This document shows positions 50,578 through 59,933 of a DNA stretch of 64,000 nt, one piece after another (position 1 is the first letter of the stretch; each line of letters opens with the position of its first letter). Source of the stretch: Bdellovibrio bacteriovorus str. Tiberius (GTDB lineage: Bacteria > Bdellovibrionota > Bdellovibrionia > Bdellovibrionales > Bdellovibrionaceae). A program made the position numbers and the translations under genes. The notes under the pieces are model-generated. The model saw only the letters and a list, made by a program, of their open reading frames with translations. It made no database searches and was not told where the DNA came from. Location of the stretch: contig NC_019567.1 of NCBI RefSeq assembly GCF_000317895.1, positions 2,418,001 to 2,482,000 of the forward strand, written 5' to 3'.

Positions 50578-52505
50578 TATTTTTTCTTGAAGAAGCCTGA
50601 AACGACTTGCTTGAGGTCGACGTTGAACACGTCTTGTTTTTTATTGGCAGCCGCCAACACAGAGATTTCCCGACGAGCAGGAATGAAGGAAGGATCCAGT
50701 GCCACGCTCTTCTCGAAGGATTTGCGCGCGGCCACCATATCGCCTTTGGTTTTATTGAACAGACCAATCACAAACGGGAAAAGCGTGTCATAACGTTCAT
50801 CCGGTGGAACCTGCATCAGCTCCAGTTCCACTTCTTTCAGAACGAAGTTCTTTTTGGCCACTTCGACCGAACCCAGTTTTGCCCAAGAGCTGTACAAGTG
50901 CAGCTGCTGGGTTTGAGGGTTCAGCTTACTCACCTCGGCAAGCAGCTCCAGCGCTTTCGCGAACTGGGTGTATTGCAGGGCTTTTTTAACTTCTTCCATC
51001 AAGGAATTGGCGCGAAGTTTTGCTTCAGCTTCATTTCTTTGAGTTGCCTGACGGATTTGATCGATTTTATTGGTGTCTTTGGAGGCGTTCATGGCGTCTT
51101 CCGCCAATGTGCGCACCTTTTGCCATTGGGTGTAGACTTCCGAAGCTGTATCGCCCGGCTCATCCCCCAGCAAAGTCATAAAGTCAGACAGCATGGATTC
51201 AGCAGAACCGCCCCCGGTCCCCGTTTCCATGTATGCCACGATTTCGTATGAGTTCTTGTTTTCAAGTTCAGCAGCGATCTTCTTGATGACTTTCAACTGC
51301 TCAGCCGGGCTTGCAAAGGCCGCACGCTGGGCAAAGACAATCAATCCTTTGGTTAAAAGGAAGTGGATGGCCTTATAGACCGCCACTTCATTATAACCTT
51401 TGATGTCCAGAAGCTGCGTCAGAGTGATCTGATTGTTCAGCTTCACCGGCAGGCCTTCCAGGGATTTCACCAAAGACATGCTCAGGGCCGGATGATCATC
51501 ACGGAAAGTCGGACTTTTCACGATGATGTTACCGGACCACATCACATACAGGGACTTCAGCCAGTTAATAGAGATCTTGGAAGCGATCCAGTCATGCAGA
51601 TAGTACGACAGACTGTCAGCATCGATACTTGGATTGCTCATCTCAACTTCCGCGGATGCAAAATTCACGCGGATTTTCTGATCAACAATCGTGCGCACCA
51701 GACGGATGTTCATTTGCTCCATCAGGATCAGATCAAAGGCATGGGGGCTTAGCTGGTTGTTCTGAATCAGATAGTCACCGATACGGCGGTTATTTTTAAC
51801 ACGCAGAGCCTCCTGCACGTCTTGCGGGGTCGCATAACCACTCTGGATCAGCATCTCCCCCAGGAAGGTGGTTTTGTCATCCACGTCCACACCCACGATA
51901 TTCCCGTTACAGAACGAGATACCGGACACGGAACCATCGGCATTATAGATATTCAGATAACCACCGCTCTTGGTTTCCACCAGCAGAGAATACAGGAATG
52001 GCAAGTCAAAGCCGCTCACCTCTTCAATGGACTCAATCACCTTTCTTTTCTGGCGGTTGGTCACTGTTGGGTTGGCGAACATCTGATAAAGCAGCTTACG
52101 CGCGCTGGATTCTTCGCGGCGTGGAGCCTCTTCTTTTTTCACGATTTTCAGCACCTGCTCCATATCGAATGGCTTTTTCATGAAAGCCACGGCCTGGGTG
52201 CTTTGAGTCGCTTCCTGAATGAAGGATTTGTCGGTATAAATACCGCTCATCAGAACGACTTTGAATTTGGCATTGGGATAATTGGCGCGGGCTTGTTTGA
52301 TGAAATCAAGGCCCGTCATCTGTGGCAGCAAGCAGTCACAGAACAGGAATTCGATATTGGAATTGCTGGCGAAAATGCTATTGGCCTCGTCCGGACGGGA
52401 CGCGACAAAAACGGCGTGGCCAGCGCGGCTTAAAATTTCTTTTAAGGCCGATCTGACCGACTCGTCGTCTTCCAATATCAAGATCTTAGATTTGCCTGAT
52501 TCCAC
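50577..52505 (-). CDS. Response regulator: receiver, PATAN (DUF4388) and TPR domains
   Basis: Residues 1-125 form a receiver domain: ILILEDDESVRSALKEIL (acidic pocket), phosphorylatable Asp 57 in FLFCDCLLP, Ser in LMSG and Lys in AFMKKPFD near 110. A PATAN/DUF4388-like region covers about 165-400: GGYLNIYNADGSVSGISFCN near 180, GNIVGVDVDDKTTFLGEML, and LITKGLIVF-like segment near 385. The C-terminal part (480-642) contains TPR-like helices (LEVKKALQYTQFAKALELLA-like repeat and SFEKSVALDPSFIPA). Such proteins act as signalling scaffolds; the output is not DNA binding. GTG 52505 is the start, with AAGGAA upstream. It is followed by a palindromic repeat. Confidence 0.85.
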   Translation of the reverse strand: MESGKSKILILEDDESVRSALKEILSRAGHAVFVASRPDEANSIFASNSNIEFLFCDCLLPQMTGLDFIKQARANYPNAKFKVVLMSGIYTDKSFIQEATQSTQAVAFMKKPFDMEQVLKIVKKEEAPRREESSARKLLYQMFANPTVTNRQKRKVIESIEEVSGFDLPFLYSLLVETKSGGYLNIYNADGSVSGISFCNGNIVGVDVDDKTTFLGEMLIQSGYATPQDVQEALRVKNNRRIGDYLIQNNQLSPHAFDLILMEQMNIRLVRTIVDQKIRVNFASAEVEMSNPSIDADSLSYYLHDWIASKISINWLKSLYVMWSGNIIVKSPTFRDDHPALSMSLVKSLEGLPVKLNNQITLTQLLDIKGYNEVAVYKAIHFLLTKGLIVFAQRAAFASPAEQLKVIKKIAAELENKNSYEIVAYMETGTGGGSAESMLSDFMTLLGDEPGDTASEVYTQWQKVRTLAEDAMNASKDTNKIDQIRQATQRNEAEAKLRANSLMEEVKKALQYTQFAKALELLAEVSKLNPQTQQLHLYSSWAKLGSVEVAKKNFVLKEVELELMQVPPDERYDTLFPFVIGLFNKTKGDMVAARKSFEKSVALDPSFIPARREISVLAAANKKQDVFNVDLKQVVSGFFKKK

Positions 52506-52547
52506 GCTTCCTTGTCGGCTCTAAAGGCCCTTCCATTTAGGATAAAA

Positions 52548-52580
52548 GCAAAAAGCGGGGCTGTTATACAGCACCCGCCC
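52548..52580 (-). terminator. Intrinsic terminator after the STAS-like gene
   Basis: On the minus strand GCGGGTGCTGT...ACAGCCCCGC forms a stem followed by TTTTTGCTTTT, just downstream of the gene at 52606. It separates that gene from the receiver-PATAN gene. Confidence 0.75.
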
Positions 52581-52605
52581 CAAGAACTGGACCTTTGTCG
52601 GTGGA

Positions 52606-53076
52606 TTACTTCTTAATAAATTTGAAATACTTCGACTCAATGACGTCCATTTCCATTTCGTTCCCCTCTTCATCTTTTACGGATGCTGGAGGATTCACGT
52701 TGCCTTCGCTGAACTCTGTCCCATAACGGAACAGGACGTTCTTTTCAGACCCGGAGTCATCGTTGTAATAAGGGACAAAGAATGAGCTCACTTTGCCGGA
52801 AGCTGGCAGGAAGCCATCAACCATGTTGATCTGATCCACAATCACCTTCGGGCAATTGCTGAAGCTGATTTGAGCCGGGCCCGCTGTGCCCATCCACTTG
52901 ATCCATTCACGGATACCGCAGGAGTTGATGCTCTTCAGTCCGCTCAGCTCCACTTCAATCTGTGGATTGCCGCCAAGGCTGAACTGAGAAAAATCAACGT
53001 CCTCATCAATAGTGCCTGCCATCTGGACAGTCAGCTTATCTGCGGCTTTGTTCATTTTCACATCGAGTTTACCCAT
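52606..53076 (-). CDS. STAS-like (anti-anti-sigma type) protein
   Basis: The 156-residue protein resembles STAS-domain proteins used in partner switching: KLTVQMAGTIDEDVDF at residues 14-29 is like the first strands of SpoIIAA-type folds, and VELSGLKSINSCGIREWIKW near 43 is the place of the conserved D-S-S-G phosphosite, with N-S-C-G instead. PKVIVDQINMVDGFL then matches the strand-helix end. A Ser is kept (NSCG), so phosphorylation is possible. It lies next to a SpoIIE-type phosphatase gene, which is the classic partner. A GAGGAG ribosome site precedes ATG. Confidence 0.75.
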   Translation of the reverse strand: MGKLDVKMNKAADKLTVQMAGTIDEDVDFSQFSLGGNPQIEVELSGLKSINSCGIREWIKWMGTAGPAQISFSNCPKVIVDQINMVDGFLPASGKVSSFFVPYYNDDSGSEKNVLFRYGTEFSEGNVNPPASVKDEEGNEMEMDVIESKYFKFIKK

Positions 53077-53108
53077 AGTTCCAATCTCCTCGTTCGCAAA
53101 ATCTAACT

Positions 53109-54947
53109 TTAACTAAGACCTTCATTTTTCACTACAAAAAACGTGACGTCATCGATTAAGGGCGCGCCTTGACGATGGGCTTGGAAGCTCATCGCGAAAC
53201 GCTCTACCGAGTCATTTACGCCCGGGAAATCCTTATTAGCCGCAATCAGGGCCTTGATGAATTCACGCTCGCCCCAGGCCTCTTTACCGGGGTTCTGGAT
53301 ATCTGGAATACCGTCTGTATAGAAGAATACCAGATCTCCCGGCTCAACCTGAATGGTTGTTTGTTCGTACACCGAATCACGGGCCTGTCCCAGTCTGGGA
53401 TTGTTCACTTCATTTAATGGAACAAGGTCTTTCTTTTTAAGTGTGCCGCCCTCATTTTTCTTCATCAGGAACGGCGCCTCGTGCGAAGCATTGCAGTAAG
53501 CAAGCTCGCCTGTCTCCAGATCAAAAGACGCCAGGAAGAACGTCATCATGATGCGGCCCTTGGACACATCATAGATCGAACGATTCAACAGCTCCAGCGC
53601 TTTGGCCGGAGTGATATTCAGACGCTCGATAATTGTGGAGGCAGATTTCGCCGCACTGGTGATCAATGCTGCCGGCGCCCCGTGCCCCGTCGCATCCCCG
53701 ATCCACAGGAAGATTTTGTTGCCAATCTGACAATAGTGCCACCAGTCGCCACCGCACTCACTGGCCGGTTCATAGTAACCCGCAATCGACAACGGACCGA
53801 TCTTGGCCTGCGTTTCCGGGAACAGGGTTTCCTGCACGGTTTTTGCGGTTTGCAGCTCGGATTCCATTCGCGCTTTTTCTGCCGTCTGATCCAGCAGGCG
53901 GGAAACTTCCGCCGCCATGATATTGAAATTGTCAGCCAGACTTCCGACTTCATCATTGGACTTCACGTCAACGCGGATGTTGAAGTCCCCTTCCGCCACC
54001 TTTTTGGTCGCATCAAACAATTGTGTTAAAGCTTGAGTCAAACCGCTGGAAGCAAACAGACTCAAAATCACCGTCACGGAAATCAGAATACCGAAGAAGA
54101 TCAAAGATTTTCGGATCAGAATCTGAACGGCCCCCAGGGCTTTTTCCTTTTCCACTGTGGTCACGACAATCAAGTCACCAAATCCCGCGCGCGAGAAAGA
54201 AACCAAAAGCTCTTTGCCATCAACCGAACGATCGGTCTCGGCCCCTTGCGCGATTTGTTTGTTGGTGCCTTCCAGGAACTGCGGACTGACGGTGGATTGA
54301 AGCTTCTGCCCCGGCATTCCATCCGGACCAAACAAAACGGTCCCGTCAGAGGAAATCAGATACATTTTCTGAGACATCGCTGCACGGAACATCTCGGACG
54401 CTTCGCTCATCTTCACGATAACCAAAAACACTGTGTTGCGGGTATTGGTTTCATCGCTGACTTTTTCCATGATGAACACACGGTCGTCACTGAATGGCAC
54501 CTTCACCACACGTCGGGTGGCTTCGACTTCGGCAAAGTAGCCGGACATCTGGGCTTGCAGGCTGCTCAGCACCCCGTCTGTCTGATTCGGAACTTTCTCA
54601 AGCACCGCGGCCTTTTCATAGGCACCCGTTGCAGAAGGCTTAAAGACCACAATGGATTCCAGATTAAATTCGTTCTGGAAGATGGACTCGCCCACGGAAG
54701 AAAATTTCTGCTGACTCAGGTAATCCTGAAAGATCGGCTTGGTCGTTCCAAGCACGGCATTCAACTGTGTCTTAATTTGAGCCGCCATGGTTCCGGACAT
54801 GCTGCTGGAAGAATCAAAGACGTAAGCGATCTTATCGTCTTCAAAAATTTTCAGCGCCAAAACCAAATACACTGTAAGTGTAATAAGTGGCAACGAAGTG
54901 AGTAACAGAAGAATCTTGTATCTAATTGATAATCCACGTTTTTTCAC
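53109..54947 (-). CDS. HAMP-SpoIIE (PP2C) phosphatase with extracytoplasmic sensor
   Basis: Residues 9-31 are a first membrane helix (YKILLLLTSLPLITLTVYLV), 35-280 a periplasmic double-Cache-like sensor, then a second helix (ILIRKSLIFFGILISVTVIL), a HAMP region (KVAEGDFNIRVDVKSNDEVG near 325) and a C-terminal PP2C SpoIIE domain: LQTAKTVQETLFPET, ECGGDWWHYCQIG (first metal-binding Asp), FLWIGDATGHGAPAAL, VFFYTDGIPDIQ and PLIDDVTFFVV. The second Asp of the usual G-G-D-x-x-D is His here. It should dephosphorylate an STAS partner; the STAS-like gene follows 32 bases downstream. GTG 54947 is the start. Confidence 0.88.
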   Translation of the reverse strand: MKKRGLSIRYKILLLLTSLPLITLTVYLVLALKIFEDDKIAYVFDSSSSMSGTMAAQIKTQLNAVLGTTKPIFQDYLSQQKFSSVGESIFQNEFNLESIVVFKPSATGAYEKAAVLEKVPNQTDGVLSSLQAQMSGYFAEVEATRRVVKVPFSDDRVFIMEKVSDETNTRNTVFLVIVKMSEASEMFRAAMSQKMYLISSDGTVLFGPDGMPGQKLQSTVSPQFLEGTNKQIAQGAETDRSVDGKELLVSFSRAGFGDLIVVTTVEKEKALGAVQILIRKSLIFFGILISVTVILSLFASSGLTQALTQLFDATKKVAEGDFNIRVDVKSNDEVGSLADNFNIMAAEVSRLLDQTAEKARMESELQTAKTVQETLFPETQAKIGPLSIAGYYEPASECGGDWWHYCQIGNKIFLWIGDATGHGAPAALITSAAKSASTIIERLNITPAKALELLNRSIYDVSKGRIMMTFFLASFDLETGELAYCNASHEAPFLMKKNEGGTLKKKDLVPLNEVNNPRLGQARDSVYEQTTIQVEPGDLVFFYTDGIPDIQNPGKEAWGEREFIKALIAANKDFPGVNDSVERFAMSFQAHRQGAPLIDDVTFFVVKNEGLS

Positions 54948-55059
54948 GACTCCAGTATGCCTGTTCCGTAACTGGCCGAAAACAAATTCTCACATAACTT
55001 AGCCTAAGGTCTGTAAATCTCTTGTCATTTCCAACCGATAAGGTTTGAGCAGGAGTCTT

Positions 55060-57228
55060 ATGTCGCGCTTTGGACGAACAGAAAAAATGATCTTCACCGG
55101 AGCCCTGCTTGTGCTCATGGTCTTCTCGTACTTCCTGTACGATGACTCTTTGCTATTCCCGAAATCAAATACCGGCGAACTGGAACTGATTGGCTCCGTT
55201 GCTGTTTCTCAGAACGACGTGCGCCGAAAAAATCTGGATACTTTCAGCTGGCTTCCGGCATCGCGCAAAGACAATGTCTTCCAAAATGATTCTATTTTCA
55301 CAGGTGATCGTTCCGAAGCCACTATTCAGTTGCAGGATGGAACCCAGATTCGCATCGAACCAAATTCTTTGATCACTTTGAATCTTAAAAACGGTCAGAT
55401 GAATCTGGATCTGCGTTACGGAAACCTGGTCGGTGAACTGGCGCAAGGCTCGTCCCTGACAATCAAATCCGGCACCGAAGAATTCAAACTGGAAGGCTCG
55501 GCTACAAACACACAGGAAAAGCCTAAAATCAAATTCAACAAAGCCCACAGCGGCACGGTTGATTTGAAACTGCTTTCCGGTGACGTCAAGTATACGGACA
55601 AGAAAAAACAGGCCGTTAAAGAACTGCCTAAAAATGCTGTCGTCGCTGTAAAAAAAGACGGCGACATCAAACCGGTTGAAAAACCAACCTTGCTTGTGAA
55701 AACTCCGGACAACATGAATTGGCTTCGTGTGAATCCGGACGATCCACTGCCATTTGAATGGCAGGGCAAAGGTGATATCGCCCGTTATGAACTGGAAGTT
55801 TCCCCGACGGAAGACTTCAGCTCTGTGGCCCTTTCAAAAATGACCAACGAACAAAGAGTCGCGGTGACAGAACCTCTGCAACCGGGTCCTTATTTCTGGC
55901 GTTTGAAAACCTATGATCGCAATGGCGAAGTGGGCGTTGTTTCCCAAGCCCAGCGCATGAGCATCACTCACCTGGCCGGTCCACAGATTGTGACCCCGGT
56001 TCAATCCGCCCAAATCAATCTGGAACTGAAAGTGAAACCTCAGGAAGAACTGGCCTCCACCACGGAAGTTCAGTGGAAAGCCATGGCCCAGCTAAAACAC
56101 TTCACCTGGCAGGTGGCAGCCGATCCGGAATTCCAGCAGATCATTAAAGATGGTCAGACGGATTCTTTGGCGGCAGTGACTCCTCGTCTGCCAAGCGGAA
56201 CTTACTGGGTGCGTGTTCAGGGCCAAACAGCCGCGAACAATGTTTCCCCTTGGTCTGAGCCTGTGTCCTTCACATTGAATCTGGCCGCCCATAAAGAAGA
56301 GCGCCCAAACAAGCCAGTGCTGATCACTAAAAAGGTCGATTTCAAGGCACCCACCGGCGAAAGAAATCCAGCATCGCCGGAAGCTCCGAAGCTTGCGTGG
56401 AAGCCGGTTCTTAGAAGCAAAGGGTATCAACTGCAGATTTCCAAGGACATGAACTTTGCCGAAGCCGAAAAGTACGACATCACCCAAAATCAGGTGGCGT
56501 GGTCTCAGTTCCGCCCGGGTAAACACTATTACCGCGTTCAAGCCAAAGGCATCAACGGACTTAACAGCGACTTCAGTGAAGTGGGAACGATCGACGTCAG
56601 CGTCGGCGGCCTGACTTTGAATCCATTAAAAACCATCAACGCCATCGGCCAGGCTGCGGGACCAAAAGAAACCCCGATCAGCTGGAGCGAAGTGCCGTTT
56701 GCTAAAGCCTATTTAGTACAAGTGGACAAATCAAAAGAGTTCACGGCTCCTCAACAACTGGAATACTCCGCCACGGGTGGCAGTCTGACGCTGCAGGATC
56801 CGGGCAACTATGTGGTGCGTGTGCAGGCTTTGGATGAAGCCAACAAACCACTGACAGAGTTCTCAAATATTCAGGAAGTTCTTTACACCTTCCGCACCCC
56901 ACTGGTGGCACCACCTTTGATGGAGCCATTCAACAACGCCTCTATTTTCCTGCAGACCGAGATGGAACCCTTCATCTGGCTGGAATGGAAAAAGGTGGAA
57001 GGCGCAACTTCCTATCGCATCGAGATTTCCGACAAACCGGATTTCTCGCGCACACTGATTGCAAAATCTTTGGCTGGCAACCGCTTCCTGATCAAGGAAA
57101 AGGTTCCACTGGGGAAAATCTACTGGAGAGTTCGTGCCGAAGCCAAAGGCGATGCCGAAATGTCCGAGTGGGCGGAAAAACGTGAGTTCACCCTTTATCA
57201 CCAGAAGAATGAGACCTTCGTAAAATGA
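55060..57228 (+). CDS. FecR-domain membrane protein with FN3-like repeats (722 aa)
   Basis: After a short cytoplasmic tail there is one membrane helix (MIFTGALLVLMVFSYFLYD). Residues 35-180 are a FecR-type domain: NDSIFTGDRSEATIQLQDGT, RIEPNSLITLNLK and GTVDLKLLSGDVKYTDKK, the usual order. A series of about five Ig/FN3-like units follows (residues 200-715), marked by G-x-Y-x-W-R-x-x-(A/T) motifs, for example LQPGPYFWRLKTYDR, LPSGTYWVRVQGQT, RPGKHYYRVQAKG and LGKIYWRVRAEAKG. FecR domains usually sense or transmit envelope signals, but no sigma factor gene is nearby. ATG 55060 follows AGGAG. It overlaps the kinase gene by four bases. Confidence 0.85.
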   Translation: MSRFGRTEKMIFTGALLVLMVFSYFLYDDSLLFPKSNTGELELIGSVAVSQNDVRRKNLDTFSWLPASRKDNVFQNDSIFTGDRSEATIQLQDGTQIRIEPNSLITLNLKNGQMNLDLRYGNLVGELAQGSSLTIKSGTEEFKLEGSATNTQEKPKIKFNKAHSGTVDLKLLSGDVKYTDKKKQAVKELPKNAVVAVKKDGDIKPVEKPTLLVKTPDNMNWLRVNPDDPLPFEWQGKGDIARYELEVSPTEDFSSVALSKMTNEQRVAVTEPLQPGPYFWRLKTYDRNGEVGVVSQAQRMSITHLAGPQIVTPVQSAQINLELKVKPQEELASTTEVQWKAMAQLKHFTWQVAADPEFQQIIKDGQTDSLAAVTPRLPSGTYWVRVQGQTAANNVSPWSEPVSFTLNLAAHKEERPNKPVLITKKVDFKAPTGERNPASPEAPKLAWKPVLRSKGYQLQISKDMNFAEAEKYDITQNQVAWSQFRPGKHYYRVQAKGINGLNSDFSEVGTIDVSVGGLTLNPLKTINAIGQAAGPKETPISWSEVPFAKAYLVQVDKSKEFTAPQQLEYSATGGSLTLQDPGNYVVRVQALDEANKPLTEFSNIQEVLYTFRTPLVAPPLMEPFNNASIFLQTEMEPFIWLEWKKVEGATSYRIEISDKPDFSRTLIAKSLAGNRFLIKEKVPLGKIYWRVRAEAKGDAEMSEWAEKREFTLYHQKNETFVK

Positions 57229-59174
57229 GAATCCAGTACTCCCTCTTCGACACCCTTTTAGAGCCCGTCTTTGTTCTGACCGCAGATCAAAAGGTTGTCT
57301 ATTGCAATGAAACCGCCGCCATTGTGGCCGGCCTTTCCATCCGCAAGATCACAAGAGGCATGAAGTTCAATGAATTGTTCCAATTCAGCGAACCCATTGA
57401 AGCTCTGGACAATCTGATTGGTGTATCGGATGCGACTCCGTATAAAGAGGTTAATTTCAAAGCCCTTCACGCAGAAGAAGGAAAGGTGCAGATCACACTG
57501 CAGCCGATCTTTGATTCCATGGGTGACAAGAACTGGATTGTCTTTGTGCGTGACGTGACTTTGGAAGAACGTCTACAGAAGAAATACCGCGCTGAACTGG
57601 AACAAAAAGAAGGCGTCATTTCCGCCCTTGAAGAAGCCAAAGTTCAGCTTGAAAACTACAGTAAAAACCTGGAACAGATGGTGGCCGAGCGCACGCGCGA
57701 GTTGTCCCGTCTGAATCAAACCATGTCCGCCCTGCTGGACAGTCTGGGCCAGGGCTTCTTTATATTTAATGCTGAAGGAAAAATCCTGGATGTGTCCTCG
57801 AAGGCCTGTGAAGCCACGGTGGAATGCAAACCGGACGGTCAGCTGATCTGGGATGTGCTGAAACTTCCAGAAAACAAAGTTGAAGGCTTCAAAAAATGGA
57901 TGCAGACCCTGTTCATGGAAATGCTGCCCTTTGAAGACCTGTCCTGCCTTGGACCTGAAACCTACCCGCACACCAAAGAGCGCAACATCGCCCTTGAATA
58001 CCATCCCCTTCGCAGCAACGAAGGCACGATGGAAGGTGTTGTTGTTGTAGCTTCTGATATCACTTCGCTGGTCGAAGCTCAGAAACAAGCCGAACGCGAA
58101 AAAGAACACGCAAAATTGATCATCCACATGATCAAATCCAAACGTGAAATTCACCGCTTCATCCAGGAAGCTCAAGGCTTGCTGGGTGAGGTGCGTGATG
58201 AAGTCAGCAAGGACAACGGTCCTTACGACACCGAAGAGCTGTTCCGCAGCCTGCACACGCTCAAAGGCGGCGCCGCGCTGTTTTCGATCAAAGATGTTGC
58301 CGAAGCCTGCCATCAGGCCGAGGGACTGCTGGCCGAACTGAAACAGTCCTGGACTCACCCCGCCTTTATCGCCCTTCGTGGCAAATGCTTTGAAGTGGAA
58401 GAGTTCTTCCACAAGTTCCTGGATCAGACCAAAGAGATTCTGGGAAGCTCGAACCTGCCGGAAGAGCGTCAGATCGAAGTCGCTATCAGCAAACTAAACC
58501 ACATCGCCCGCAAAGTGGGCTCACTGCCTGGAGGCGGTGCCGTGGCGCAGGAACTGTTGCTGGAACTTGCGATGGAGCCTGTCACTGGATTTATCGAGCC
58601 TTACAGTGATGTGATGCTGCGAGTGGCAGAACAAACAGACAAAATGGTTTCGCCACTGAAGATTCATAACGGAAACCTGATGGTCATTCCGGAAATTTAC
58701 AGCGGTTTGTTCTCGACATTTGTGCATGCTTTCAGAAATGCTGTCGATCACGGTATCGAAATGCCGGATCACCGCGTGGATATCGGCAAACCTGCCGAAG
58801 GCCAGGTGGATGTTACTTTCAGTCTGAATCACAATTCCCAAGGGTCTTGGTTGCTGGTGCAAATCAAAGATGACGGCGGTGGTATTGACCCGGCCCGCAT
58901 TCGCGAAAAGCTTGCCGGCAAGGGCTTGGATGTGTCCGCTGAAACCGATCAGCAGATCATTCAGCATATCTTCGACAGTCAGTTCTCGACCCGCGAACAA
59001 GTCACGGACATCTCGGGCCGAGGCGTGGGTATGGACGCCATCAAAGTCGCCGCTGAAGAGCTGGCCGGCCGCGTATGGGTTGAATCCACCGTAGGACAAG
59101 GCTCCACCCTGTTCGTCGAAGTCCCGTACATCACCGAATTCCAAAAAGACAAAAAACTCCCTTCCGCAGCCTAA
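57225..59174 (+). CDS. Soluble PAS-HPt-HATPase histidine kinase (CheA-like, no CheW domain)
   Basis: Two PAS-like domains cover about 1-115 (YSLFDTLLEPVFVLTADQK, VYCNETAAIV) and 165-290 (ALLDSLGQGFFIFNAEGK), with a coiled coil between. An HPt domain follows with the phospho-His in LFRSLHTLKGGAALFSI near 344. The ATPase is from about 490: HAFRNAVDHGIEMPDH (N box), LVQIKDDGGGIDPARI (G1) and DISGRGVGMDAIKVAAEELA (G2). This is the CheA-type HPt plus HATPase set, but a CheW/P5 domain is missing and the protein ends soon after the ATPase. It is co-translated with the FecR protein. A likely partner is the single-domain CheY at 60559 or the receiver-PATAN protein, by inference. Confidence 0.87.
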   Translation: MRIQYSLFDTLLEPVFVLTADQKVVYCNETAAIVAGLSIRKITRGMKFNELFQFSEPIEALDNLIGVSDATPYKEVNFKALHAEEGKVQITLQPIFDSMGDKNWIVFVRDVTLEERLQKKYRAELEQKEGVISALEEAKVQLENYSKNLEQMVAERTRELSRLNQTMSALLDSLGQGFFIFNAEGKILDVSSKACEATVECKPDGQLIWDVLKLPENKVEGFKKWMQTLFMEMLPFEDLSCLGPETYPHTKERNIALEYHPLRSNEGTMEGVVVVASDITSLVEAQKQAEREKEHAKLIIHMIKSKREIHRFIQEAQGLLGEVRDEVSKDNGPYDTEELFRSLHTLKGGAALFSIKDVAEACHQAEGLLAELKQSWTHPAFIALRGKCFEVEEFFHKFLDQTKEILGSSNLPEERQIEVAISKLNHIARKVGSLPGGGAVAQELLLELAMEPVTGFIEPYSDVMLRVAEQTDKMVSPLKIHNGNLMVIPEIYSGLFSTFVHAFRNAVDHGIEMPDHRVDIGKPAEGQVDVTFSLNHNSQGSWLLVQIKDDGGGIDPARIREKLAGKGLDVSAETDQQIIQHIFDSQFSTREQVTDISGRGVGMDAIKVAAEELAGRVWVESTVGQGSTLFVEVPYITEFQKDKKLPSAA

Positions 59175-59224
59175 AAAGGTGCCTGGTTGTTTTATCTGGC
59201 TACACAGCGTCGCCTGATGTAGGC
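59173..59224 (-). repeat. 52-bp dispersed element, copy 2 (inverted)
   Basis: Its reverse complement matches 8339-8390 at about 40 of 52 positions by hand count. It overlaps the stop codon of the kinase gene and lies in the 175-base gap before sodB. Confidence 0.7.
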
Positions 59225-59241
59225 ATTTTAGCGTCATTTCC

Positions 59242-59269
59242 GCCAATATATCGTCCCTTTGCCAATATA
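59242..59269 (+). promoter_or_regulatory. Tandem GCCAATATA motifs upstream of sodB
   Basis: GCCAATATA occurs at 59242-59250 and again at 59261-59269, 19 bases apart start to start and about 80 bases before the sodB start. They could be a regulator site or part of the promoter; this is pattern only. Confidence 0.3.
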
Positions 59270-59348
59270 AAGACCAAAGGGTTCCTCAACCCCCGCCCGA
59301 CCTCTATTCTGATCATGGAATTTCAACCTGAACGACAAGGAGAACTCT

Positions 59349-59933
59349 ATGATGAACTTCGAACTTCCAGCACTTCCCTACGCAAAAGACGCCCTGATTC
59401 CTCACATGTCCGCTGAGACATTGGAATACCACCACGGCAAACACCACAAAACGTACGTTGATAACCTGAACAAACTTGTTCCCGGCACTGAACACGAAGG
59501 CAAAACTTTAGAGCAAATCATTATGACAAGTTCTGGCGGCGTGTTTAACAACGCAGCTCAGATCTGGAACCACACGTTCTTCTGGAACTGCCTGTCCCCG
59601 AATGGCGGCGGCGAACCTGCCGGCGAGCTGGCGCAAGCCATCGTTCGCGATTTCGGTTCCATCGAAAAATTCAAAGAACTGTTTGCTGATGCCAGCATCA
59701 AACAATTCGGCTCGGGCTGGGGTTGGCTTGTAAAAAACAAAGAAGGCAAACTGGAAATTCTTAGCACCAGCAATGCTGAAACCCCAATGACCAAAGGTCA
59801 TACGGCTATTTTGACTTGTGATGTGTGGGAACATGCTTACTATATCGACTATCGCAACAGCCGCCCGAATTTTCTGGCAGCGTTCTGGAAGCTGGTGAAC
59901 TGGGAATTTGCCGCGAAGAACTTTAAGGCCTAA
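59349..59933 (+). CDS. sodB: Superoxide dismutase [Fe]
   Basis: Converts superoxide to oxygen and hydrogen peroxide in the cytoplasm. The 194-residue protein has all metal ligands: His 28 ([17 protein letters not shown]), His 75 ([10 protein letters not shown]), Asp 158 and His 162 ([13 protein letters not shown]). Gln 71 in NNAAQIWNH is the residue typical of Fe-type rather than Mn-type enzymes. ATG 59349 is preceded by AAGGAGA at five bases; a second ATG is the next codon. The 3' end overlaps the convergent XRE-cupin gene by four bases, so the transcripts would overlap. Confidence 0.95.
   Translation: MMNFELPALPYAKDALIPHMSAETLEYHHGKHHKTYVDNLNKLVPGTEHEGKTLEQIIMTSSGGVFNNAAQIWNHTFFWNCLSPNGGGEPAGELAQAIVRDFGSIEKFKELFADASIKQFGSGWGWLVKNKEGKLEILSTSNAETPMTKGHTAILTCDVWEHAYYIDYRNSRPNFLAAFWKLVNWEFAAKNFKA

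Noticed and set aside
55060-57228. FecI/FecR-type iron regulation
   Set aside because: No ECF sigma factor or TonB receptor gene is adjacent, and the FecR domain is followed by FN3-like repeats and a histidine kinase gene.
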